Shown here in pieces: positions 15,392 through 26,565 of a stretch of DNA of 64,000 nucleotides. Source of the DNA: Utricularia gibba (lineage: Eukaryota; Streptophyta; Magnoliopsida; Lamiales; Lentibulariaceae); contig NEEC01000015.1 in NCBI GenBank assembly GCA_002189035.1, positions 1 through 64,000 on the forward strand, read 5' to 3'. Made by a program: the position numbers and the translations under genes. The stretch's first letter is position 1, and the number at the start of each line of letters is the position of its first letter. The notes beneath the pieces are model-generated. The model saw only the letters and a program-made list of their open reading frames with translations. It was not told where the DNA came from and searched no databases.

Positions 15392-16449
15392 TTTTTTTGA
15401 CGTATCCTCCTCTCTTTGATATATTTGTCTTCTTCTTCTTCTGTTTTTTTTTTCTTAGGATGCCTTGATATTTATTGTATGCTTCCGTATTTGAACTGGC
15501 GATGTATGACCGTAAATTCCGCTGCTAATAGTGTGGACGGATGATAGGAAGAAAAAACAAATGAAAGGCTCAGCGTTAAACTAGAGCATTCCGAATGTAA
15601 GGATATCAGACATACCTTAGAAAAGTAACACATATAAAAGTTTAACCAGTCGATCAACAAATGGTAGGATTTAGGGTTGGTATCATGGTGCTTACAATCC
15701 GCACAATGTATGTTCCGGACAAAAGAAAAAAAAACACCAACTCTTATCAACAAGAGAAATAATTTATATAAAAATTTCATTATTTTTAAGAAAATAGAAA
15801 TCAATCTTATTCTATTTTTCCCCGATGAGTCAAAGGAGTTAAAATTTACTTTTAAATGGACGGAAGATAAAACGCATAGTTAAAATCAAGCTAAGGGGGA
15901 GCGGGAAATGCAACAAGGATTTCATATGTTTTTCTTTCTTTTTTTAAATGGCATTGGCACTATAACATATTTCTTCATAGCCACGTAGTAAGTTTTTAAA
16001 CTGGGGCTGGTAAACCCTCTATTTCAATTATACGGAATATGAATCTTATAAAGGAATAATTAAAGTATTAGCACATCTTAAAGCTTGCACAAAACGAAGA
16101 GAAAAATAAAACTATTAATTTGTCTATAACGAGGGGAATTTACGAATGCTAAAAAAAGATTCTAGGTTGAATTTATAATGGCTAGACCTCGATCAGCGCC
16201 AGTTAAAAAAAAAAAAAAAAGAATGCTACCCGTATACCCTCTTCGTCGTTACGAAATGCGAAGGTATGCTGCCGCTTCTTTTCGCATCTTTTCCAGCCAT
16301 TCTCCGGTTTCGTTTTCTTTCGAGTTTTTTCAGATATACTTTTCGTTCATTCTAATCCCGAAGTTTCAGATTCGTTCTGCAGTGTACATCACGGTGATTA
16401 GAATCATCTTCAAAAACCTCGTTGGAATTCCAGCGTTCACGCAATCTCG
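15392..16449. other. Intergenic region, PME2 promoter side
   Basis: AT-rich sequence with poly(A/T) stretches. It presumably contains the PME2 promoter. No gene or mobile element recognised; open frames here lack family features. Confidence 0.5.
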
Positions 16450-17622
16450 TTGGAAACAAGGTATAAAAATCATGAATTCCAGCGTTCACGCAATGCATTT
16501 GATTTCGATCTCGGCCTAGGTCCTGGCCGGCGGCAATCTATGAAGGATCTCAAATATCAGGCGACGACGAATAAACATAATACTTCTGCATCCACCTGGA
16601 ATCAACGTTCCAGCAAGCCAGCGTGGACTCATCAGCCTGTCATATCGGTTGAGTCAGGCATGAAGGGCTCTCTTTCCTCTGTCAGCGATTGCAGGGGATA
16701 TATGTGGGAAGACCTGGAATTCCTCTCCTGAGTACTGTGGGACTTGTGGATAGCAAGAACTCAAATATGTTTGTGATCTGCTAAGCTCTGCAACTGGCCG
16801 GAAGAAGAACGGAAATGGTCTACCACTTGAAAACATAGCAACCATTGCGGGGCAGACTCGTTCTCCATGGGATCCTTCGCCGCCTCGTTGCCTAAATCCA
16901 TCGATTCAGTTACTCCAGGCATTCAGTCATCACTACAGAAATCAGTGCCAAATGATTTTGATTCACTGTTTTCTTCAGCTCCCAAAAGTGGAGCTACAAG
17001 AATGGAAGAAGTTACATTCCAGAGGTTTTCAGATGATTGGGGAATAAACTCAGATTTTCCTGGAGGGAATCATACGAATGTAGCCACTGGCATAGAAGGA
17101 CCTTCTTCCTCTCCAGTGGGGACAGTTTGCTGACGCTATCAAATGGTTATCTTGAGCGTTTATTCTTCTTGAGAAAACCGGTGATTTAAATGGACTGACT
17201 GAGGTTTTGATGAGCAGGGCTTCATGCTACAAGGGAAGTGGGGAATACGAGAAGGCCGTGGCTGACTGTATCAAGGTAAAAATGCCTTCAAATGACCGCT
17301 TGTTCTACGATTATGGCTACTTTCTGATAGGCTGGCGACGTGCAACAAAAGTTGCCTTTCTTTGGAGAAATTTCATGTTTGTCGTGTTGCTTCGCAAGGA
17401 GTATTTATTGCTAAATCTCATGGCATGGAATTGGGGGATATTGTTTGCAGGTTCTGGAACAGGATAGTAAAAATGTAACTGTCCTGGTTCAACACGCTCT
17501 TCTATATGAGCATGGAGAAATACAAGCTTGAAGCTGAGGATCTCATAACCGTCATGCAACTTGGTCCTAGTAACCGTGTTGCAAGAAGCACAAGTCGTCG
17601 CTTGGCGAAGCTGGCCGAGTAG
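16450..17622 (+). pseudogene. TPR-containing protein pseudogene
   Basis: Fragments of one protein appear in order but in different frames: FDFDLGLGPGR and STWNQRSSKPAWTHQP (16480-16650), LVDSKNSNMF then, after one missing base, DLLSSATGRKKNGNG (about 16745-16815), FSMGSFAASLPKSIDS (16860-16905), and a C-terminal TPR-like unit WGQFADAIKWLS...VLMSRASCYKGSGEYEKAV. The TPR unit has an in-frame TGA at 17153-17155 where Trp would fit. A GT-AG intron (17276-17450) separates DCIK from VLEQDSKNVTVLVQHALLYE; then two bases are missing at 17508-17511 before MEKYKLEAEDL, and the protein ends RSTSRRLAKLAE. An intron inside means this is not a processed copy. The functional parent probably lies elsewhere; I do not know its role. 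Confidence 0.75.
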
Positions 17623-17974
17623 GTCTTCTCCGACTATATTTCATTTACAACCTGCATGGCTTATATTCACAACGTTCCCATTTCATCTGATATTTCCCAA
17701 AATCTTCGTTACTATTTCCCGTGTGAATCGGGATGTTTCATTGCCCCGTCTCTCGTTTTGCTTCGTGTATCATCCGTTAATACAATAACGGCTCAATCAA
17801 AAAGCGATTTGCATATGAATAGTCACCGACATTTCTCTGAATGATAAAATTACAAGACGCCAAAACTATCATTTTTCTTGCAACCACATCCAATTGAAAC
17901 AAAGTATACACGTAGACACAGATGCGACGGCCTTGTCATTCACTGCTCCATGGGCAGCATTTGATAATCGTCCA
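17623..17974. other. Short convergent intergenic region
   Basis: Lies between the end of the TPR pseudogene and the stop codon of the PUM24-like gene. Probably the PUM24 3' UTR; nothing else seen. Confidence 0.5.
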
Positions 17975-20900
17975 TCACTTTTTTTGTCCTTTGACCGTAC
18001 CCTCTGTCTGGGGGTGAGCGAGGTAACCCCCATCTACTAATGGTTGCAACTCGCCTTTGGCCAACTCATTCACAGCAGAATTCGAGGATTCCAAGTACGC
18101 ATTGATGACCTTGGAACTGACAAGAAGCACAGAAAGAAAGTTACCATGAAGGCCGGCTAGAAATCCGGAAGACTGCAAGCCATATCATCTTACCTATGGC
18201 CTTTGCACCAGAAAGCACATTTTCCTCTCAGAGCTTTATCCCATAAAATCGAAGCAAAGTCGGGGCATTCCAGAATAAGTTTACGGATGGCTCTGCTTGA
18301 ATGGAACTGCTCCAAAATATGCTCTTCAGCTGCTTCATCCGACTTTGGAATGGCGGCCATGGATGCTATAGCTTCATGCAATCCACACAATTTCTCGCCC
18401 AGTGTAGGAAGAAGGACACCGTCAGCACCTCCACGAGCAACCTGATTATCAATCCAAAAAGTAGAGTTACCAGCATAAAATTCAGCCTCTGAAGAACCAA
18501 ATACTTAACCAATCAATTGCAGAACGCATTAAAAGAATGTAAATGCAAGAAACTTTAGCCGCTATAATATAAAAAACAGCGGTTGACATCACCCCTAGCC
18601 CCACCCCCACCAGCCCTAAAACAGGAATAAAATAGAAAGTAAACATAACAAGGATCCTGACATTTAAAATACCCAGGGAATTGGAGCATACCTCGAATAT
18701 AACTTCCTTTCCATAATTTGATCTGAGTAAGCTGTGAACCATCTCACAGCAGGCATCAACAAGTTTCTGGGAATAATGAAAAATTAGCCAGTTTTACCAC
18801 AAACTAGAAGCAAAACAACATATTTTAAAGGATGCAGGACAAACATCAGCTAGACCACTCTTGACCAGCAACTCTTGCCTACGAATAGGGGATTCTTTCT
18901 TCCCAAGCTCATTGACTTGGATGCCTATGACTGAAGAATCACCCTTGGAAGGAATCCTATTTTCCACATCTCCAACGACTTCTGATTCGTTCTGACCAAA
19001 AGAGCAAATATGCAATGAGAAAAATCTAAAAGCAGTGGATATAGATGGTTGAGATCCAAATGGATAGCAAGAGAAATATGAAAACAAGACCATTTTGCTG
19101 AGAGAAGGAATGGAGAAGCTCAAAGATTCTAAATCATCAGGGCCAAAGTATCGGGAACAATCGGGATGAAGAAGATGGAGAAAAGGACGCCTTCCGTTCT
19201 GCAAAACCAAAAACTCAATATTCATTCCGAACATTTTTTAAGCCTTGGATTAGTATTCTTTTTCGAAATGAAAGAAGCAAAATACTACAATTCTGGCATT
19301 AAGGTGTGTTCATTAAGCAGGAAAGTTGTAAACATACAGAATTTGGAAGAACAATATCCAGCCACATTAAAATTCAAGAACCTGATCCACAAGAAGTTCC
19401 TTCAAGTCTTTTTCAAGCTCCCGCATGATAACCTATGGAAATAACAACACAATAGTCAGCGTACTGGGCAATGCACCAAATACTCTTTACCTAAAACACA
19501 CCCTCTTACCTTTGAGACAAGTTTTGTGTCATCAACAACTGAAAATACGCACACCAGCACCTATAAGTCATTAGTTGAGGATTCAGCAATATTAAAGCTG
19601 TTTTTTGAGCTAAGCAACACGGTCATTCTGAATATTTTTCACATAAACAGCCAAGAACGTAAAAATAAAGAAATGACTAGCAAATGATACCATACTCCCA
19701 TACTTGTCCCGAGCTATTTTGCTAACATGGCCCTTCATGCCTTTGATAATTTTCTTCCGTTCCTAGTTGGGTACAGAATTCATGACTTTCCAAGGATAAG
19801 TTCAAAGTTCAAAAAAAGAAGACTAACTATATAGATAGAACCATATAAAATTTCCAACAGAAGAAAGATCCTTCGATTAACCTTTGCACTTCCGTGTCTA
19901 ATACACAGTATAGCTAATCTACATCCATCTTTTGTGTGAATCATTCGAACAATGGAAGAACCTGGGAGCTGTTGCATTATTTCTGCAGCAGAAGTCTTCA
20001 AAATATTCTATTTAGGCCAAGAGACGAATGGATAAAGTACAACTTCTTCAAAAGAATTTCCAGGCGCAAAAAATACCTGATCTGCAATGCTCAAGTACTC
20101 AATTAATGCCCTATGAACAATGGAATGGTCTAATATCCCCTTCTCAATTATTGGTTGAAGAACAGATGACATGTGGCGTGCAACAGACGACCGTTGCAAC
20201 TGAAGCTTTGATATTACATCTTGCAAACTGAGAAGATATTCATAAATTGTAATTGCCAGAGTACCACATGGATTCCTCAACATTAAGAAACATAATACCT
20301 TTTCTCTTTCATCACAGGCGAATCTTTGAATAACTGAAGCTCTGGTGAGAAAAGTTCAAAGAGAAGAGCATGCTTCTGATTTCCATTCCCTAGGTTATAT
20401 GCATGCTCAATGACTGCAAACAATTATCCGAATCATTTATTGATTGATAGCTGGTAAAGCAATTCAAGAATCTAGATGCAATGTGAGAGCCATTGCCATA
20501 CACACTCCATTGTCTAAAGTTCTGAACTTGTTCCGCATTTTTAGGAAATTTCAGATTTTATTAACTCACAAATACGGATGAATAGCTATAAAGTTTTATT
20601 GAGCAACAAAAAAATAATTCATACCTAGTGAGCCAACCATGTGTCGGAGAAGTGATGCAACATGACCATGAAGAGAGGAAATAAATTCTGCCAACAGCTC
20701 CTTTGGTGCTGGTAATGAAAATATATCAGTATAAGCAACTTTATGCACAACTAATTTGTAATCAAACCACCATTCAAGAATATAAGCAATATGTATGATC
20801 ATATCACTGTGGTACTAAGACAGCAACAGGAATGCGTACCATGATCCAGCATTTTAGTAACTAGATGGACTGCATACGTATTGCTTGCAAGAAGAATAAA

Positions 20901-22021
20901 ATTTGGACGAAGCTCCGTAAAGACAGAATGCTTTTCTTCTGGTGTACAATGCTTCACACAAGTCTGAAAATGAGTACAATTCAGCAACTTGTCTTGAAAT
21001 AGGGGAGTCAGATCATATAATCAGCATACAATAACAGGATAGAAAAGCAGAAGAACGATACCTGAAGAACACGAGAAGACACGTGTGAACATGCAATTTC
21101 AGATATCTTTCCCTTCATTTTGTTAAGTGCTTCACTTACTAACCTGTTAAAGGCAAATCCCGCTTACATTCTTCCTTCTTTTAGAGGAGGGGAGGGGTGG
21201 CATCAATCAAGGAAACCCTGGAAACTAATATACGACTAGTAAAGGTCTCAAGCGTCTACAAAAAAACATGCCTTGATCTGTCTTCTTTTGAAATGTTTCG
21301 ACGACGCATCCTCTCCCACAGCAAAGCAAGTTCCTAACAACCCCACATACGTAACTTTAGGCATCTGATACACACACATGCAAGTATTTAATACTCAAAA
21401 TCTGATATATTGTGCGAATTGAGATTAGCCATCTTCACAAACACTGATAAACAGACTAGCATAACTTCAACTGTAAACTAAAATCCACACAGAACTTTGA
21501 AAACCAAAAATAAACAAGAAATTGTAGCTCAATAAAATAAGGTAAAGAGATAACCTGTTCCAATGAGTAATGCTTTTTCCTCTTTTTTTTCCTAGCTTCC
21601 GCCAGCTCCTGAAAATGATATCAAACAACCGTAAGAAATTAAGCGGTGAATGGACACCCAGAAAATAAATTCTGCTGAGAAGGAACTTTGTCACCTCAAA
21701 AAGCGCGGCCTTCTTTCATCCATAAAAAATATAAAAACACAAGGAGCAATGACTGAAAGATCGAACCTTTGAACGTAAACGACCTAGCTTCTTAGCGCCC
21801 TCCACCTCATCTTGTTTCTTGCCGTGCGTCTGTGAGTCCTTTTTCTGAATATTAGGCACATTCTTCGTGTACACGCATCTGGAATCGCTGGAAGTAGATT
21901 GACTGTTGGTCGGATTGAAGTTTAATTTACGCTTCTTTGAAATAAATCCTCTTCCCTCAGATTCCTGCTTATGGAGTCTCCTCTTACTCGATTCTCTGCC
22001 TTTCTGGTTCACCGCCGCCAT
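17975..22021 (-). CDS. PUM24: Pumilio homolog 24-like nucleolar PUF/CPL protein (Puf6/PUM3 family)
   Basis: A gene of many short exons, start MAAVNQKGRESSKRRLHKQE. The N-terminal ~100 residues are basic and nuclear-signal-rich (SKKRKLNFN, GKKQDEVEGAKK, ARKKRKKHYS). Degenerate Pumilio repeats follow: ACSHVSSRVLQTCVKHCTPE, NTYAVHLVTKMLDH, HVASLLRHMVGS, IEHAYNLGNGNQKHALLFEL and TKDGCRLAILCIRHGSAKER. The CPL domain has DKYGSMVLVCVFSVVDDTKL, NGRRPFLHLLHPDCSRYFGP, YGKEVIFEVARGGADGVLLP and HSSRAIRKLILECPDFA; the end is GTVKGQKK. Yeast Puf6, human PUM3 and Arabidopsis APUM24 are nucleolar RNA-binding proteins needed for rRNA processing; the assignment rests on the ARKKRKKHYSLEQELALLWE and CPL signatures. 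All junctions I checked are GT-AG and in frame. A TATATATA at about 22070-22080 (minus strand) could be the TATA element. Confidence 0.93.
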
Positions 22022-22457
22022 TGATGGGCGTGATTTGATTTTGCGTTCCTCCCAGAGCGACGGTATCCAAAATATATATAGGGATTACATTGCTTAGCTG
22101 CCGGGCTTCCTGCGAAGCTGCCCAGGGCATAACTGGGCTCATGGACCATTCCTTTAAGGAGGGCCGTGTCTTTCGGACAAGGGCCGAGGGTCATTTGAAA
22201 TAACTTGATTTGGGGGTTCTCTGTAAATTACTTCCGGTTTCTGTTTTGCTTTTTGCGCCAAGCCGCAGCGGCTTGAATATGTCCATCAATGTCCCCGATG
22301 GCGATATTGCCGACCAACATAAACCCCCTAAAACCTTTTAGGGCATGTTTGGTAATTTGAATTAAAGTTATTGGAAATATTGGATGAATTTATAACCTAA
22401 GCCATCTATCTGAATATGTTCATCCTCCTCACAACTCCAAGGTCCAATATCCATGTG
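22022..22457. promoter_or_regulatory. Upstream region of the PUM24-like gene
   Basis: Leads into the PUM24 start codon, with a TATATATA stretch about 50 bases upstream. No gene is recognised. The right boundary is the first copy of the target-site duplication of the solo LTR. Confidence 0.4.
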
Positions 22458-22462
22458 CTTCC

Positions 22463-22915
22463 TGTTGGGCTCAGCTAAGTAGTTCGTATTGGGCCAGAAT
22501 TACCTAGCTGAGACCCAAGTCAAGCTGATCCAAGACAGCAAGGTCCAAGTCAAACTACATGTTCTCAACTAACCGGAAATGGAGGGATAAGAAATTGTAA
22601 TAGACCCATGACCACGAAGGGGAGGGAGATAAGACAGCAGGGTTCTGGTTTTTTTGTTTAAATCACCGTTACGTAGATGAAGCAGATGAGAGCTTTGGTT
22701 TTCTCTTCTAGATTGCACATTGAAGAGCAACTAGATAGGGGTTTCTTCTTGCTGATCATATCTTGTATTGTGTATACAACACCTCTTTTAGTGGATTCCC
22801 GTAGTTCGGGGGGTGTGGCCCGAACCCAGGTTTTTCCCTTTACGGGTTTTCCTGGCTAAAAAGTTCTGGTGCATTTGTTTGATTCTGCATACACAAAACT
22901 GCACAAATCCCTACA
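22463..22915 (+). mobile_element. Solo LTR of a Ty1/copia-like retrotransposon
   Basis: A 453-bp element begins TGTTGGG and ends CCCTACA, a terminal inverted pair with one mismatch and the canonical TG...CA ends. The flanking pentamer CTTCC occurs at 22458-22462 and again at 22916-22920, the 5-bp target-site duplication expected of LTR elements. Near its 3' part it has the sequence style of copia LTRs: TAGTGGATTCC, then GGTTTTTCCCTTTACGGGTT and TTTTCCTGGCTAAAAAG. No primer binding site, coding region or second LTR follows, so it is a solo LTR left by unequal recombination. Clade assignment is from pattern memory; the boundaries are seen directly. Confidence 0.82.
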
Positions 22916-23347
22916 CTTCCTAGCCTAACCTCTAAATAGAAGCAGCACTTGTGAGCAGGTAAAAGCCTAAAAGCAGCAAGAAAACGTGCAGCAAATACCA
23001 ACATCATATTTTAATCGAACAGAGCACAGCACGAAACAGAAACTGTCACCCCAACTTTTCCAATACAACCGAAATTACATCCAAGAGGCTCCTCTCCACG
23101 AAAGCAATCTAAATTTCAGGGTTCAAAACTGAAGCTCAAAAGAGCCCACAGGGAGAGAATTGCATCACATGCTAAGAAGGGCCGGCCGGATAAAATGAGA
23201 CATTCCAACCCGAATCAGGTCAAGAACTTCTACGATGAACAAACATAAACAGAACAACAGAACCTAGACAAAGAAAGTGGAAAGCCCATATAAAAACACT
23301 ACCTAGACAGACATCGGAAAGACACAAAAGACAGAAGCTTACCGTTT
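22916..23347. other. Intergenic sequence right of the solo LTR
   Basis: No gene supported. If the small leftward ORF at 23348-23560 is real, this would contain its 3' UTR. Confidence 0.45.
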
Positions 23348-23560
23348 TCAGGCAAGCAAGCTCCACGGCAGCATCTGAGGCCGCATCCAGCCGTGAAACG
23401 TCAAGAAATCATAGAATGATTCCAGGGTATACGAAGGCACTTCAGGGTGCGAAGGCGAAGGTGGCTTGACAAAGGACCTCGGCTTCTGCGACCATAATTG
23501 CTTTCCTTTACTGAAAGACTTTCCAGAATCAAAACGATATCGCGGATGGCTTACTATCAT
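23348..23560 (-). CDS. Small hypothetical protein, 70 residues
   Basis: ATG-initiated frame MIVSHPRYRFDSGKSFSKGK... ending MRPQMLPWSLLA and stop. The first half is basic and Pro-rich, the second half aromatic (TLESFYDFLTFHGW). There is no signal peptide, membrane segment or family I recognise. It is divergent from PDK, 284 bp from that start codon, so the pair could share a promoter. The composition is compatible with a real protein but nothing proves translation; it could also be a chance ORF. Confidence 0.4.
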   Translation of the reverse strand: MIVSHPRYRFDSGKSFSKGKQLWSQKPRSFVKPPSPSHPEVPSYTLESFYDFLTFHGWMRPQMLPWSLLA

Positions 23561-23844
23561 AGACCTCAGATTTGTGTTACCGTGGACGACGGAGGGGAGA
23601 GAATTAGTAGTCCACGCTTGAAATCATCACGTCGGTTGGGTCCCGAAAGCCTCTTTGTCGACTAGGGATTCCAGCTACACAGGATCATATTACCAGGTAC
23701 GCAATACTAATATATATTCGTTTTGTTTTTCTAGGCCGTTGATTTTCGTGGTTGTGTTGCGCCACTTGAGCGAACGTCTGCCCTTCCCTCAATCGATGTT
23801 ATTCGCCCTCCGTTTTCTCTGTGCGAAGGACGGTTGCTGCTTCT

Positions 23845-25727
23845 ATGGCGGTCAAGAAGGTTCTGCAGGGAATCTCCAAGGGGATGCTGGAAGAAGTCCA
23901 CCGATTTGGGGCCATGAAACAAAATGGCGTCAGCCTTCGCTATATGTTGGAATTCGGCTCCCGGCCTACCCCCGGAATCTTCTGATTGCTTCACAGTTTC
24001 TTCACAAGGAGTTGCCCATCAGGATCGCGCGACGTGCTATTGAACTCGAATCTCTCCCTTATGGCTTGTCCCAAAAGTCCGCCGTTTTGAAGGTCTTGTC
24101 AATTTTTTTCCGGAATTAATGGCCCTGGATTCTTCCTTCTAGCATGTGATGTGTTCATATTTGTAGTACAACAGAAAGGGCGAGGGTGCCTACTTTTCTT
24201 CCTGGGTAGATGGATGGCCTTGGATTTCCTTCGTTCTAGCATGTAATTTTGACACGCTGAAGATAGTTAATTTGCTGCTCTTATTGTAATTTTTATGTCT
24301 TTTTCTTTCTTTCTCTCTCTGAACAGTCTGGTCAGTTGAATTGATGCATTTCCTGCTTCTTCATTAGCTAATGCGTGTGTAAAGGTAGCTGAATCCTCTT
24401 AATGGGAAGGGAGTAGGATAGTTTAAGGATAGCTGCCTGCATGTATCTGAATTCTTGCCGCATGATATTTCTTGTACAGGTGAAAGACTGGTACTTGGAA
24501 TCCTTCCGCGAGCTTAGGAGCTTTCCGGATATTAAAGATAATGCTGACGAGCTGGAATTCACAGAGATGATTAAAAGGATTAAAGTTAGACATAATAACG
24601 TGGTTCCTATGATGGCCTTAGGAGTTCAGCAGTTGAAGAAGGATCTCAATCCCAAACTTGTTTATGGAGACTTGAGTGAAATTCATGAGTTTTTAGATCG
24701 ATTTTATATGTCCAGAATTGGGATTCGCATGCTCATCGGTTTCTCCCTTTTCCACTTCTACACTGCCATAAATGCCTTACATTTCTTGTGTGGCTGGAAG
24801 TTGCATGCTTCTCATTAGCATAACAATGGTATGCTAAACTAGTATTTTCTTGTGAACTCAGGGCAACATGTTGCGTTGCACGATCCAAATCCGCCCCCTG
24901 ATTGTGTAGGGTATATCCATACAAAAATGTCACCGGTGGAGGTTGCAAGATCTGCGAGTGAAGATGCTCGGGCTATTTGCCTGCGTCGATATGGAAGTTC
25001 GCCCGACGTTCGTATTTATGGCGATCCCGAGTTCACGTTTCCGTGAGTGATATATTACTTGTTTTTTCTCCTTTGTTATTGCAGCTTCCGTGGTCGTGGC
25101 TTATGTTACTTCCATTATGGGCAGTTATGTGCCTTCACACTTGCATTTAATGGTGTATGAGTTGGTTAAAAACTCACTTCGAGCTGTTGAAGAAAAATTT
25201 ATGAACTCGGACAAGGTTACTCCTCCTGTCCGGATTATAGTTGCCGATGGGCTGGAGGATGTCACCATAAAGGCTGGCTTTCGCATCAACCCTTCCCGTC
25301 ACATTTCTTTTCTGCAATGTAAACTAGTTTTTAAATCCCAACTTTTGTTTCTGTTGTAGATATCTGACGAAGGGGGTGGCATTCCTAGAAGTGGCCTTCC
25401 GAGGATCTTCACTTACCTCTACAGTACAGCAAATAACCCTCTGAATGAAGTCTCTGAAGATGACATCGAAACATCCATGACAATGGCTGGTTATGGATAT
25501 GGCCTTCCCATAAGCCGCTTGTATGCAAGATATTTTGGTGGGGATCTGCAGATTATATCCATGGAAGGATATGGTAACTTGATCCTCCCGAATCCTCACA
25601 CTTTCGGGAGGGACTCGTAACCCTTTTCCCCTGCGGCTGCGTCGCTCAGTTTTTGCTTGTGGTTGCAGGTACAGATGCTTACCTTCATTTGTCGAGGCTG
25701 GGAGACTCCAAGGAGCCGCTTCCTTGA
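23845..25727 (+). CDS. PDK: Mitochondrial pyruvate dehydrogenase kinase (1-nt frameshift in exon 1)
   Basis: Six exons: 23845-24092, 24480-24738, 24862-25042, 25125-25272, 25360-25573, 25669-25727. Phosphorylates and inactivates the E1-alpha subunit of the mitochondrial pyruvate dehydrogenase complex. Start [20 protein letters not shown]; the N-terminal BCDHK_ADCK3 region has [58 protein letters not shown] and [20 protein letters not shown]. The GHKL ATPase domain has the N-box [14 protein letters not shown]1 [10 protein letters not shown] and G2 [20 protein letters not shown], and the protein ends DSKEPLP. After SRPTP one base is missing in CCCCC at 23969-23973, so exon 1 jumps frame before RNLLIASQF; the rest is perfect, so an assembly indel is likely. 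The donor of intron 4 is GC (25273-25274). Confidence 0.93.
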
Positions 25728-26565
25728 AATATTCAAGGCGATCCAGGCGTGCTAGTTGCCCCCACCCTGTATGGGGTTGTTTCACGACCCATCCATCACC
25801 GAGATAAAATAAAAGGAAAGACGCAGGTTTGTTGTGAACAGCCGCCGTGTCCTGGTCTTCCTTCCCGGAGAGTGTCACAATTCGTACCTCATTTCTGATG
25901 TCTCAAATCTCATGGAGCCTAGGCATTTTTTCAGCGTTCCATCTACAATTGAGAGTGGAGGGTACCCACGACAGGCCTTGACAGGCGAAAAGCAGAAGCA
26001 CAGCCGAGAAGAGTGACCAGGTGGCACCTGATCTTAGGCTTGGGTATAATGGTATCAAGAAACACAAAGACCCATCCTTTCCTGAAATCCTTCCCCTGAA
26101 GCCAGGGGTTGGATTGCATTGGGGTTTTTAGCCATGTTTGAAATTTGAATCATTGAATTTTGATTTAAAAAATCATTTGGATTGCCAGTTTTATGACGAA
26201 GAAACTGCTACTGACTGGCATGTCCTAACGGCATTTGATGTCCACTTCCTTCGACCGTCCTCCTCTTTGGCTTATCAATCAAATGAATGATTCTACCTCT
26301 CCCCTGCGCAGCCCTGTTGCTTCACATTTTTGAATTTGAAATTTTGCCGGCTGCTGGTGCGGATTTGGGATTTGGACACTGGGAAAAGATGGAAAGAAAG
26401 GGACTCATATTTGGCTGGGTTTTGTTCTGTTTTGAAGGAAGTTTCTGTAATCGTATCTGTATTGTTCATTTGTTTGTATGCTAGCACTTCCCTTGGTTGT
26501 TCAATTGTTTTATACAGGCATACCAGGGCACCCAAACAACAACGAGGCTACTTGTCAAGAGGCAA
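25728..26565. other. Convergent intergenic region, PDK / PADRE gene
   Basis: Contains the expected 3' UTRs of two converging genes. Nothing else recognised. Confidence 0.5.

Noticed and set aside
16178-16519. 113-residue + strand ORF MARPRSAPVKKKKKR
   Set aside because: Formed by a poly(A) tract and AT-rich DNA; no similarity to a known family; only its tail overlaps the TPR pseudogene in another frame.
26105-26210. Possible MITE because of phrases such as GCATTGGGGTTTTT and AATCATTGAATTTTGATT
   Set aside because: I could not find matching terminal inverted repeats or a target duplication.
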